Assembly: GCF_037044555.1 (NCBI RefSeq)
Contig: NZ_CP146275.1
Coordinates: 3,204,501-3,268,500, forward strand
Length of the DNA stretch: 64,000 bases
Direction: 5' to 3'
From: Pelagibacterium nitratireducens
GTDB lineage: Bacteria > Pseudomonadota > Alphaproteobacteria > Rhizobiales > Devosiaceae
Shown here in pieces: positions 49,535 through 58,235 of the stretch. The position numbers were made by a program, and so were the translations under genes. The notes under the pieces are model-generated. The model was given only the letters and a program-made list of their open reading frames with translations. It made no database searches and was not told where the DNA came from. The first letter of the stretch is position 1, and every line of letters begins with the position of its first letter.

Positions 49535-50307
49535 ATTTCGTCAAATCGGGGACCCTGTCCCTTGAAGACGTCAGTTTTGCGGTAAACGGCAAGTCTCTGG
49601 TCAATTCCGTTTCGCTCGATGTCGCTCCGGGAGAAATGATCGGCCTGTTGGGACCCAACGGCGCGGGCAAGTCCTCGCTGCTGCGTACGATCTATCGCAC
49701 CAATCGTCCCTCCGGCGGTCGCGTCCTGGTGAACGGGCAAGACGTCTGGCAGCAGTCGGCGCAGTGGACCGCCCGGCGCGTCGGCGCTGTGTTACAGGAC
49801 ATGCCCGCCGATTTTCCGCTCACCGTCACCGATGTGATCGCCATGGGCCGCTCGGCGCACAAGAGGCTTTTCGAGGCGGACACCGATCACGACGATGCGC
49901 TTATCGAGGCGTCACTCGATCTGCTGCAACTGCAACCGCTCAGGTACCGACTGTTCAGAACGTTGTCGGGCGGCGAGCGGCAGCGGGTTCTGGTGGCGCG
50001 TGCCCTGGTTCAGCAACCAAGCGTTCTGGTGCTGGACGAGCCGACCAATCATCTCGACATCCACCACCAGATCAACCTTTTGCGCTTCATTCGCGATCTG
50101 GGCATCACAGTCGTCGCGGCACTTCATGACCTGAATCTGGCAGCCATGTTCTGTGACAGGCTTTGCCTGCTTCACGGCGGTGAACTCGTCGCCTGTGATC
50201 GGCCCGACACCGTTCTGACGCGGGAGAACCTCGCTCATGTGTTCCGGATCGATGCGACCCTGACCCGCAATCCGCGCTCGGGCACCATCTGGGTCATGCC
50301 GGCGTAG
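49531..50307 (+). CDS. btuD: FecE/BtuD-type ABC ATPase
   Basis: A 258-residue ATPase. Walker A LLGPNGAGKSSLLRTIY, Q-loop LQDMPADFPLTVTDVIAMGR, signature LSGGERQRVLVARALVQQP, Walker B VLVLDEPTNHLDIHHQ, switch LHD. It completes the riboswitch-controlled importer. Confidence 0.9.
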   Translation: MNFVKSGTLSLEDVSFAVNGKSLVNSVSLDVAPGEMIGLLGPNGAGKSSLLRTIYRTNRPSGGRVLVNGQDVWQQSAQWTARRVGAVLQDMPADFPLTVTDVIAMGRSAHKRLFEADTDHDDALIEASLDLLQLQPLRYRLFRTLSGGERQRVLVARALVQQPSVLVLDEPTNHLDIHHQINLLRFIRDLGITVVAALHDLNLAAMFCDRLCLLHGGELVACDRPDTVLTRENLAHVFRIDATLTRNPRSGTIWVMPA

Positions 50308-50412
50308 AGTTGGGGGACACTGCAACAGCCGAGCCGCTTGTTGCCATGATCGTTCTACGATAGACGCCGTCTAAGGTATTTGGTCCGTGTCGTCTATTGC
50401 GGTGGAGCAGAG

Positions 50413-51288
50413 ATGCTTATCGAAGTCATTCTGCCTGTTATTCTGGCCGTGATCATGTTTTCTCTCGGTCTTGGCCTTCGACCCTCCGATTTCTGGCGCA
50501 TTGCCCTTCAGCCCAGGGCATTCAGCATCGGCGCCTTCAATCAATTGATCGTCGTGCCGATCGTGGCCTTTGCCGTCGCCACGCTTTTTGCGCTGCCGGC
50601 AGAAATGGCGCTTGGGGTCATGATCCTGGCGGCCTGCCCCGGAGGCATATTGTCAAACTCCGCCTCGCGATATGCAGAGGGAAATGTGCCCCTGTCGATT
50701 TCGCTGACCGCGGTGATCTCACTGGTGGCAACCATCACCCTGCCGATCCTTGTGGCTCTGAGCGCTTCCCATTTTCTCGGCTCGGAAGCCCCTGCGATCG
50801 ATGTGACGGCGCTCGGGGTGCAGGTTTTCGTGCTGACGGCCGTCCCGGTCGGCCTCGGTATGGCGTTGACCCAGTTCACCCCCCGCTTTGTAGCCGCAGC
50901 GTCGTCCTGGATATCGGGTCTGGCCTTTTGGCTATTCGTGATGATGATCCTGGCGGCGCTGGTTAGCAATTGGGGTGCATTTTCGTCCAACTTCTGGGTG
51001 CTGGGACCAGCGCTGATCGCCATGAACGCGGCGCTGCTGCTGATCGGCCTGGCCAGTGGCAGGCTGGCGGGGCTCAACGCCCGGGATGTCACCACCATAG
51101 CGATAGAATCAGGGACGCAAAACGGATCGCTGGGGATCACCGTGGGCCTTCTGGTGCTGGGGGCCGGCACCGGGCTGCCCGATACAACATTGCCGGCCGT
51201 GATCTATTCGATCACCGCCTGGATCCTGACCATGCCGTTCGTGCTCTGGCGCCGGCGCTACGTCGCACCGCCCGCCACGCCGGCCTAA
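50413..51288 (+). CDS. BASS family (bile acid:sodium symporter-like) transporter
   Basis: A 291-residue membrane protein from ATG 50413 behind GGTGGAGCAGAG; a TTG at 50380 would add 11 residues. Nine to ten hydrophobic segments, with MILAACPGGILSNSASRYAEGNVPLSISLTAVISL (crossover region) and ESGTQNGSLGITVGLLVLG (Na-site region) typical of the family. Sodium-coupled uptake of an organic anion is expected. It is 105 bases past btuD, so its place in that operon is uncertain. Confidence 0.85.
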   Translation: MLIEVILPVILAVIMFSLGLGLRPSDFWRIALQPRAFSIGAFNQLIVVPIVAFAVATLFALPAEMALGVMILAACPGGILSNSASRYAEGNVPLSISLTAVISLVATITLPILVALSASHFLGSEAPAIDVTALGVQVFVLTAVPVGLGMALTQFTPRFVAAASSWISGLAFWLFVMMILAALVSNWGAFSSNFWVLGPALIAMNAALLLIGLASGRLAGLNARDVTTIAIESGTQNGSLGITVGLLVLGAGTGLPDTTLPAVIYSITAWILTMPFVLWRRRYVAPPATPA

Positions 51289-51297
51289 AGTCCTTGG

Positions 51298-52644
51298 TCA
51301 GCGCGTGCCCCAACGATTGTCCCAAATCGTGAGCAGGGCCACCACACGCAGCGGGGTAAGGATGAGGAGATGGGCCAGACTATAGAGCGGCGCGAGAAGG
51401 ATCAGCCTGGGCTCGCGCAGGATCAGAGTGACGTTGCGGAAAAGACCCGCCGCCAGGACGTAGGCCAACCAGATCGCAAGGATCGACCACGTCCCCACCA
51501 CGGGGTCGAAGATCAGCATGTTGGCCATCGTGGAGAGATAGAAGAACCAGAAGAACAGCTCGGCAAAACTGAACAGGCCGGGAAAGCTCAGGACGCCAAA
51601 ATCTCTGACAGCCAGCACGGATTCACGCAGGAAACTCTTGTTCCAGCGCAACTGCTGCTTCATGAACTGTACCGGGCTGGTGGGCACCTGGGTGGACGCA
51701 ACGGCGTCGAGAGCAATGACGACCTTGCCGCGCTGCAGCGCCAGCGCCGTCAGCCGCCGGTCATCGCCAAAATGGACCGTCTGCCCGAGAAAGCGCTGTT
51801 CCATCCACTCATCTTTCACATCCCGCAGGAAGCCGGATCGATAGACCGACAGAACGCCTGATGCACAGAGGGCCGACCCCATGACCGATTGGGCCGCGCG
51901 TTCGACCATGAAGGCATTGCGATAGCGCGCGTCGATGATCCGAGTAAGCCAGTTCACGTCGCGATTGAGGGCACGGATATTGGCCGTCACCGCCGCGGTG
52001 TCGGAGTCCATCGCCGCCAACAGATGGGACAGGGCGCGTGGATCGAGCACAGTGTCGGAATCCAGCAGCGCCGTGTAGGGCGCGGTGAGCCGGTCAAAGG
52101 CCACGCCCAGGGCATGCCGCTTGCCAACCTGTTGCTCGTTCCGGATCAGCACGACGCGTGGATCGTCCGCAAATACCCCTTTCACATGAGCGAAGGTGGC
52201 TATGGACGTCGACCCATCGTCTACCGCGATGACCTGGCCGAGCCGCACATTTCGCTGCGCGAGTACGCTGTGGATCGCCGCCTCGAGCAGATCGGGGTCT
52301 TCGTTATAAAAGGCGATGGCGGTATCTATGGACAGCCCGGTGGTGTCGCTTGACGGACGGCGAGCCGAACGCAGGCGGTAGATTTCCGCCAGAACAATTT
52401 TGCCGGTCACATAGCCGATGACCAGAACCCCATAGAGGGGGATCACCAGACCGTTGGGCAAGACCAGATGTCCAAGAATGATTGCAATCGCCGCGGCAAC
52501 AGCAGCCAGACTGGCCAACTTCCGAAGAACCGTGCCCCAGCGACCGGTCGGTTTCGATCGTGATGGCGGGGCAATTCGCGCCGGCGGCACGTGCGTTTTC
52601 CCCGCCGATAATGAGCGAGCCGGGGCGGAATAATCGTCCATCAT
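51298..52644 (-). CDS. NodC/hyaluronan-synthase-like family 2 glycosyltransferase
   Basis: A 448-residue processive-type GT2 from ATG 52644 (behind GAGGATTTTTAGT); the frame is open to 52917, but that extension lacks similarity. Two N-terminal helices are followed by TAIAFYNEDPDLLEAAIHSVL, VIAVDDGSTS (DxD-type), TALLDSDTVLD, HFGDDRRLTALAL and QQLRWNKSF (QxxRW), then four C-terminal helices. It polymerises a UDP-sugar, perhaps GlcNAc or another hexosamine, and may extrude an exopolysaccharide. No other polysaccharide genes are near. Confidence 0.86.
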   Translation of the reverse strand: MMDDYSAPARSLSAGKTHVPPARIAPPSRSKPTGRWGTVLRKLASLAAVAAAIAIILGHLVLPNGLVIPLYGVLVIGYVTGKIVLAEIYRLRSARRPSSDTTGLSIDTAIAFYNEDPDLLEAAIHSVLAQRNVRLGQVIAVDDGSTSIATFAHVKGVFADDPRVVLIRNEQQVGKRHALGVAFDRLTAPYTALLDSDTVLDPRALSHLLAAMDSDTAAVTANIRALNRDVNWLTRIIDARYRNAFMVERAAQSVMGSALCASGVLSVYRSGFLRDVKDEWMEQRFLGQTVHFGDDRRLTALALQRGKVVIALDAVASTQVPTSPVQFMKQQLRWNKSFLRESVLAVRDFGVLSFPGLFSFAELFFWFFYLSTMANMLIFDPVVGTWSILAIWLAYVLAAGLFRNVTLILREPRLILLAPLYSLAHLLILTPLRVVALLTIWDNRWGTR

Positions 52645-53065
52645 ACTAAAAATCCTCAACGCTGCCGATTCCGACTCCCAGCGACGATGGCTGATTGCAA
52701 TCGTCTCGGGCATCCTGGCGCGCAGCCGTACCCGTGAGCGCAATTGGTCGAGTTGGCTTACGTGAGGAAATGCCAGCAGGCGATGGAGAGCGCCCGACTT
52801 TGCATGCAGCGCAAAAAGATTTGCACGCAGGTATAGTCGCTGGTGGCTTTGGCCTTGCGCAATTCTGGTAGAGCGGTGGTGCAAGCGGGCTTCACCGGTG
52901 ATCGCGAATGGGTCCATCCCTCCTGCCCAAGCAGTTCATTGCATTTGCACGGTGCCATGCTAGAATCGATAATATCGATCGGCATATTCACATTCATGCA
53001 TGCTGAACTTTTCACACCCGGGACACTAGCGTGCAGAATTTTCAGGGCGCGACGGAGCCGAACTC
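52645..53065. promoter_or_regulatory. Intergenic region between glycosyltransferase and AraC gene
   Basis: No gene is visible. ATCGAT-AAT-ATCGAT (about 52974-52988) forms a short inverted repeat, with TTTGCACGCAGG further left at about 52821. Promoters for both divergent genes are presumably here but no clear -35/-10 was found. Confidence 0.35.
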
Positions 53066-54103
53066 GTGACGCCGCGTGACCTTCGGGGTGCCGGAAGCCG
53101 GCTGGTCCCAAGTCTGAAATTTTCCACGGACTCGGTCAGAACCATCGAGCAATTCGACGCCTGGAGTGCGTTCAACTCCATGGCTGAACTCGAGGCAATC
53201 ACACCGCCAGCCGAGGGCTTCAAGGCCAGTTCTGCGTCCTATCACCTGGGCGGCCTGCAACTGACCTCGTTTCAGCTTGCGCCAATGAATATCCGCTATA
53301 CCAGGGATATTCAGCGCAAACTTGGTCTCGATCACTGGTGTCTGAGTGTCACCACCAAGGGCCCGGTCGGCTATCAGAACGATGACAATGAACTGGCTGT
53401 TTCGCCCGGCAGTTTGTTGCTGCACTCCTATGCAACCCCCTTCTCTGGGGTAATGGAGCACACCAATTACAGCAGCCTGTTCTTTGCGCGCGATGACTTC
53501 TGGGACATCGCCGATCACCTCGACAAGGGCGCGCATCAACTGATGCGGGGGCCAATGTCGCAGGTCATTCGGGACTTCATGCTGTCAATGATCGCACGAG
53601 CGGATGGCTTGACCCAGGCCGATGCCTCGGCACTGACAGAAGCTTTCGGCCATCTGATCCGGGCCCTGGTGATCAACAATCCGGCGTCACTGGAAGCGGC
53701 AAAGGTGCCGATCGCGGCTGCCCAACTGGAGAGGGCGCGGCGCTTCATCAATGCCAATCTGAAATGGCCGGGCCTGTCGCCCGACACCATCTGCGCCAGT
53801 ATCGGCGTATCGCGCCGCCAGCTTTTTTATCTTTTCGAGCAGCAGGGGGGAGTCGCCACATACATCCGAAACCGGCGTCTCGCCGCCTGCTATGCAACGC
53901 TGGCCAGAGCCGAGGAAGGCAGACAGATCGGCGCGATCGCTTATGAGTATGGCTTTGCCAATCTAAGTTCGTTCTACCGGCAGTTCTCTGCGCGCTATGG
54001 CTTCAGCCCAAGCGAAGCGCGCCCCGCCGCGCGCAGCGGTCACACAGTACCCAGCACCGACACCACGTTTTCCGACTGGCTCTTGCGTATCGGCAGGGCG
54101 TAG
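53066..54103 (+). CDS. AraC family transcriptional regulator (AraC_binding_2-type sensor)
   Basis: A 345-residue regulator starting at GTG 53066. The N-terminal 200 residues, LKFSTDSVRTIEQFDAWSAFNS and DHWCLSVTTKGPVGYQNDDNELAVSPGSLLLHS, match the cupin sensor of the AraC/XylS group with aromatic or amino-acid inducers. The HTH region includes LSPDTICASIGVSRRQLFYLFEQQGGVATYIRNRRLAACYATL and IAYEYGFANLSSFYRQFSARYGFSPSEAR. Its recognition helix differs from the two island AraC proteins. The target is unknown; divergent glycosyltransferase or the RidA block are candidates. Confidence 0.87.
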   Translation: MTPRDLRGAGSRLVPSLKFSTDSVRTIEQFDAWSAFNSMAELEAITPPAEGFKASSASYHLGGLQLTSFQLAPMNIRYTRDIQRKLGLDHWCLSVTTKGPVGYQNDDNELAVSPGSLLLHSYATPFSGVMEHTNYSSLFFARDDFWDIADHLDKGAHQLMRGPMSQVIRDFMLSMIARADGLTQADASALTEAFGHLIRALVINNPASLEAAKVPIAAAQLERARRFINANLKWPGLSPDTICASIGVSRRQLFYLFEQQGGVATYIRNRRLAACYATLARAEEGRQIGAIAYEYGFANLSSFYRQFSARYGFSPSEARPAARSGHTVPSTDTTFSDWLLRIGRA

Positions 54104-54122
54104 TTTGTAACACCGTCTGCGC

Positions 54123-54512
54123 CTACTCGGGCCGCTTCAGCGCCGTCGCTTCAATTTCGACTTTGATTTCCTCAACAGGAAATCCGCAAATGATTGTCGT
54201 GTTGGTGGGGCGCGGGTCCGAGAAATGCTCACCCAGAACCTTTGATACAGTCATTACGTCCTGCCGATCGGCGACGTAAACTCGCAGCCTTACGATGTCT
54301 GAAAGCTTGGCATCGGCTTGGCCCAATGCGGTGGCAATTGTGCGCAGGGCCTGTCGAGTCTGCTCCTCAGCGTCTGCCGAAATGGAGCCGTCAGCCGGGT
54401 CATGCCCCGCAGTACCCGACACGAACACCCATTCGCCATCGACAACGGCGCGGGAGTATCCTGCAAGCTTTTCAAACCGCGATCCCGATGAGATTGCCCA
54501 ACGCTTCGCCAT
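54123..54512 (-). CDS. RidA family protein (enamine/imine deaminase)
   Basis: A 129-residue trimeric RidA-type protein: SSGSRFEKLAGYSRAVVDGEWVFVSGTAGHDPADGSISADAEEQTRQALRTIATALGQADAKLSDIVRLRVYV. The GHDPADG and final TNTTIICGFPVEEIKVEIEATAL match the family. The usual active-site Arg is in LRVYVADR. RidA proteins hydrolyse reactive enamines or imines formed by PLP enzymes and amine oxidases, which fits the aminotransferase and FAD oxidase in this operon. Confidence 0.88.
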   Translation of the reverse strand: MAKRWAISSGSRFEKLAGYSRAVVDGEWVFVSGTAGHDPADGSISADAEEQTRQALRTIATALGQADAKLSDIVRLRVYVADRQDVMTVSKVLGEHFSDPRPTNTTIICGFPVEEIKVEIEATALKRPE

Positions 54513-54540
54513 ACCCTAACCACCATGCAGATTTCCAAGA

Positions 54541-54558
54541 TGTGATCATATGATCACA
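54541..54558. promoter_or_regulatory. Perfect 18-bp palindrome, probable GntR operator upstream of ridA
   Basis: TGTGATCATATGATCACA is its own reverse complement. It lies 29 bases upstream of the RidA start. It shares the TGATCA core with the palindrome pair at 63867 and 63984. Confidence 0.65.
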
Positions 54559-54777
54559 GGGAGCCATGTCGATCAATGCTGATATCCCGCACGCTGACAA
54601 ATACTCGCGTTCGCCTAGAGCCGATCAGGATTTGATTGACTCAAATCCTTGGCTCCAAGCCCTTGTTTTGTCGCGTGTCCGAACCGCAAAACCGTTTCCA
54701 TCCCCGATCGCGTCGAGGACATGCTTTTGCTGGACACGCTCTGGGCAAACCAAAGGGTATTGCAGCAGGGCGCCGAG

Positions 54778-55572
54778 CTAGACGCCCGGCCCGGACGCGG
54801 CTTGTTCTTCTGATGACCAGATATCGAGCAGAAGATCGCGGGACGTCTGGATATCGGCCTCGCAAGCCGCACCGAGGGCGTCCCAGTCGCCCTTTTTGAT
54901 CGCCTTCAACATGGCGGCGTGGTGATCGGTGAAACCTTCTCTATGGTCGGTCTCGAGCAGAGCGCTCATTCGATCAGAAAGAAACCGGACATAAGGACCG
55001 GACCGGAGCCAGAGATTTTCAATCTGACTGAGCAGAACCGGGCTGTTTGCAGCGCGATAGATGGCGAAATGGAAGGCGCGGTTGGCAGCCGTCATTTCCG
55101 TATTCTTGCCTGCACTTGCGCTCGCGCGATGATGATCAAGCAGTTCTTCGAGCGCCGATATGTCCTCTGGGGTCAAATTCGGGCCCGCAAGTCTGGCGGT
55201 TGCTCCTTCGACGATGACGCGCGCACGACTGATATCGACCAACTGGGACGACGTGATGGCAGGCACAAATGCCGTGCCCGACGCGGAGATGTTGAGCGCA
55301 TTCTCCGATGCAAGCCGGCGCAGCGCCTCGCGCACCGGCATATGCGAAGTGTGGAACCGTTCGGACAGCGATGCAATCGTAAAGGATTTGCGCGTCTCAA
55401 AAGCACCCGACATCAACGCGTCGCGAAGTTGCTCATAGACCAGGTCGTGGACCGTCTTGCGAGATGATACCGGCTTGAAGTCACCAGTCGAATGTTTGCT
55501 TTCGAGCAATCGATTTACCTCGCCTGTTGCCTTTGCGCGCGACCACTTCAGTCTAGTAGGGGTAAGCGGCAA
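54778..55572 (-). CDS. GntR family regulator with FCD domain
   Basis: A 264-residue regulator in the 54778-55572 frame. The HTH is KTVHDLVYEQLRDALMSGAFETRKSFTIASLSERFHTSHMPVREALRRLASENAL; the FCD effector domain follows with ARVIVEGATARLAG, FHFAIYRAANSPVL, EGFTDHHAAMLKAIKKGDWDALGAACEADIQTSRDLLLD (metal-binding His residues). The start is uncertain: TTG 55572 opens the frame, but an internal TTG near 55509 with upstream GAGG may be the real one. Probably controls the operon via TGATCA palindromes. Confidence 0.85.
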   Translation of the reverse strand: MPLTPTRLKWSRAKATGEVNRLLESKHSTGDFKPVSSRKTVHDLVYEQLRDALMSGAFETRKSFTIASLSERFHTSHMPVREALRRLASENALNISASGTAFVPAITSSQLVDISRARVIVEGATARLAGPNLTPEDISALEELLDHHRASASAGKNTEMTAANRAFHFAIYRAANSPVLLSQIENLWLRSGPYVRFLSDRMSALLETDHREGFTDHHAAMLKAIKKGDWDALGAACEADIQTSRDLLLDIWSSEEQAASGPGV

Positions 55573-55607
55573 CGACCAGCAATATGGAATTACAAATTTC
55601 GGTCCTG

Positions 55608-56774
55608 CTATCCTAAACTTCTTACGAACAAGGTCATACGATCAAGCGCCTCATCGATTTCATCGAGAGACAAGGCACCAAAACACATACGCAAATGCCC
55701 TTCGCCGGCGGCACCGTAAAAGCTGCCGGCCTCAACAACGACCCCGCATTCATCCATAAGGCGCTCTGCAAAGATTTGCGAGCGAACGCCGAGCGCGGAG
55801 ATGTTGGGGAAGGCGTAGATCGTGCCTTGGGGCCACGCACACTTGATTCCTGAAATCTGGTTCAGCCGGGTCACCACGCGGTCACGCTTTCTGCGATCGT
55901 CGGCAACCAGTTCCGTCAGAACAGAGGCATCCCCGGTCAAAGCGGCCAGCGCGCCTTCCTGTACGAAGGTATTTACGTGAGTCACATCATTGGCCGTGAT
56001 CTTCAGTATTGCCGAAACGGCCTGTTTGGGAGCGACCAGGTACCCGATGCGCCAGCCGTCCATCGCATAGCTCTTCGTAAAGGCGAAAAGCGTTACCGTG
56101 CGCTCGTCCATACCCGGCAGAGACGCAATGGAAACGTGTTTGGCGTGATCGTATGTAATCTCTTCATAGACTTCGTCGGACACGACAATAAGGTCGTGGC
56201 GCCTGGCGATGTCGGCGAGTGCCTCGAGCTCGGCCCGCGTATAGACGCGGCCAGTCGGATTGCAAGGATTGATGAGAACGATCATCTTGGTTTTCGGCGT
56301 GATCGCGGCCTCGATCCGGTCCGTATCGATGGCAAAGCCGTTCTCGGCATCCAGTGCAACCGGGACGGGCACGCCGCCGGCCAGCTCGACCTTTCCAATA
56401 TGCTGCGGATAATAGGGCTCGAGCAGAATAACTTCGTCGCCGTCATCGACGAATGCCATCAATGCGGCGTAGGAGCCGTGTGTAAGGCCATTGGTGACAA
56501 CGATCTGGTCGGAACTCACCTGCAGCGCGTTCTGCCGCGCCAGTTTGGCAACGATGGCCTCACGCAGCGGACGGATGCCGGGAAGATCGGAATAGTGAAC
56601 CTTTCCGGCCTCGATCGCTGCAATCGTTGCGTCCTTAATGTGCCGGGGCGTATCGGCATAGGGTTTGCCCAATTCCATATGGATCAGGTTGTCGCGACCA
56701 CTGGCGGCCGCTCGGGCATACATGCCGAACGATTTTTTCGAAGTGCCGGTAATTCGATGGGCGAGATGCTTCAT
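55608..56774 (-). CDS. Pyridoxal-phosphate aminotransferase, class I/II
   Basis: A 388-residue PLP enzyme. ATISAIEAGKVHYSDLPG-type N-terminal (IAAIEAGKVHYSDLPGIRPLREAI), VTNGLTHGSYAALMAFVDDGDEVILLEPYYPQH, the Asn in VLINPCNPTGRVYTRAE, Asp-Tyr-type VVSDEVYEEITYD and the Schiff-base Lys in TLFAFTKSYAMDGWRIGYL. It transaminates an amino acid or amine-derived acid. The substrate may be delivered by the Dpp-type importer. Confidence 0.88.
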   Translation of the reverse strand: MKHLAHRITGTSKKSFGMYARAAASGRDNLIHMELGKPYADTPRHIKDATIAAIEAGKVHYSDLPGIRPLREAIVAKLARQNALQVSSDQIVVTNGLTHGSYAALMAFVDDGDEVILLEPYYPQHIGKVELAGGVPVPVALDAENGFAIDTDRIEAAITPKTKMIVLINPCNPTGRVYTRAELEALADIARRHDLIVVSDEVYEEITYDHAKHVSIASLPGMDERTVTLFAFTKSYAMDGWRIGYLVAPKQAVSAILKITANDVTHVNTFVQEGALAALTGDASVLTELVADDRRKRDRVVTRLNQISGIKCAWPQGTIYAFPNISALGVRSQIFAERLMDECGVVVEAGSFYGAAGEGHLRMCFGALSLDEIDEALDRMTLFVRSLG

Positions 56775-56861
56775 ATCACTTGTCCTGGGGGCGAAAACGG
56801 CCGGGTTCGGATCCAGCTCCTGGATTTGGGGTGTGGCTGGTGCAACAACGTCTCGCGATAC

Positions 56862-58235
56862 TCATTGAACGAACCTGTCCTTGAGCCGAGCCTGCAAAAG
56901 CGCCGCAGAGGCAACGAGAGGTGTAAACCGGTGAAAGGGCAGCGGGCGCAGGGGTCGCACGGGAATGGGCAATTCGTCGATCGACTCTCCCAGGGCAGCG
57001 CGGGCCAGGACACGCCCCAACTGCGCAGTCATCGCTATGCCCCTTCCGTTGCAACCGATTCCGCCAAACCACCCGTCACCGAACCGGTAAAGGCGTGGCA
57101 GAAAGTCCGGGGTCATGGCCGCCGTGCCGCTCCACACAATTTCCGGGCTTACGGCATCTGGAAGATCGAGTTCCTCGCCCAGGCGCGTGGCCACACTCCG
57201 GCCAAGACGCGCAAATGCGCCCAGCGGCACTGTGGCCATGCCCCCGCTGATCAGCCTATTGTCCCGATCAAGGCGATAAGTGAACAGGTTCTGCCGCGTA
57301 TCGCCTACTGGCCTGCCGTCCGGGGCAATGCGGCGAACCGTGGACGGATCAGCCGACGTGGTGGCGATCTGATACACCTTCAATGGCACCGCTGACCGCC
57401 CCATCCTGGAGGCGACCCCGGTTGTGAACGCATTGGTGCAAACAAGCACCTTTCGTGCACTGATCGACCCGCCAGAACGCATGACCAGGCGCCAGTTGCC
57501 GTGCTCGGAGCTGACCCTTTCAACACAATGGTGCTCATGGACCGTACCGCCACGACGCTGTACGCCATGGGCCAGGCCACGAAGGTAGTCGAGCGGGTGG
57601 ATGGTGCCGCCTTCCTGGTCCAGCAAAGCTCCCGAGTAGATGCTCATACCCGTCTGGGCCCGAACTTCCGCCGCATCCAGAAACGAAACGGGGCGGCCCA
57701 GCTCACGCCACTGCGCAGCGCGGGCCTTGAGCATTTCGGCCGCGGCATTGCCATAAGCGGGATTCAGCCAGCCGGTTTGCCGCGCATCACAGTCAATGCC
57801 GTCTTCCTCGATCGTTCGAAAAACGGCATTTGCGCCATCACCGACCAGACGCAGCAGGGCGTCGCCGCGTTCTTGGCCGAGCTTTGCCCGTACACCGGCA
57901 ACATCTGCCCTGGCGAAGTTGGGCACGACAAAGCCCGCATTCATACCGCTTGCTCCGTTGCCGATCTTGCCCGCCTCCAGAACAGCGACCGAGAGGCCGG
58001 CATTGAGAAGTTCGCGCGCCGCTGTCATGCCGGTGAAACCACCACCGACAACGGCCACATCGACCTTCTCGGGCAGATTGGGGTCGGAGGTCACCTCAAG
58101 GCGGGCGGTCCGTGTCCAGAGCGTTTCCAAGCCCGGTTCTCCAATTCTTGCAATCGTGTGGCGGGAGGCGTGGACCGATCCAATGGCCGTTGGGTATGTG
58201 TCGCGCGCGCGCGGACTGTGGGCGATGGCAGACAT
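56862..58235 (-). CDS. FAD-dependent amine/amino-acid oxidase (DAO family, PuuB-like)
   Basis: A 457-residue flavoprotein: VDVAVVGGGFTGMTAARELLNAGLSVAVLEAGKIGNGASGMNAGFVVPNFARADV (Rossmann plus the GMNAGF/His-type flavin loop), TGWLNPAY, QTGMSIYSGALLDQEGGTIHPLDYLRGLAHG and the last GIGCNGRGIAMTAQLGRVLA. The match to gamma-glutamylputrescine oxidoreductase is by overall pattern. It oxidises an N-substituted amine, giving an aldehyde or oxoacid plus ammonia and hydrogen peroxide. Adjacent to permease 58236 with no gap. Confidence 0.86.
   Translation of the reverse strand: MSAIAHSPRARDTYPTAIGSVHASRHTIARIGEPGLETLWTRTARLEVTSDPNLPEKVDVAVVGGGFTGMTAARELLNAGLSVAVLEAGKIGNGASGMNAGFVVPNFARADVAGVRAKLGQERGDALLRLVGDGANAVFRTIEEDGIDCDARQTGWLNPAYGNAAAEMLKARAAQWRELGRPVSFLDAAEVRAQTGMSIYSGALLDQEGGTIHPLDYLRGLAHGVQRRGGTVHEHHCVERVSSEHGNWRLVMRSGGSISARKVLVCTNAFTTGVASRMGRSAVPLKVYQIATTSADPSTVRRIAPDGRPVGDTRQNLFTYRLDRDNRLISGGMATVPLGAFARLGRSVATRLGEELDLPDAVSPEIVWSGTAAMTPDFLPRLYRFGDGWFGGIGCNGRGIAMTAQLGRVLARAALGESIDELPIPVRPLRPLPFHRFTPLVASAALLQARLKDRFVQ

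Noticed and set aside
55977..57395. Open frame of 472 codons on the plus strand
   Set aside because: Spans the antisense of the aminotransferase and FAD oxidase, both with intact cofactor motifs.
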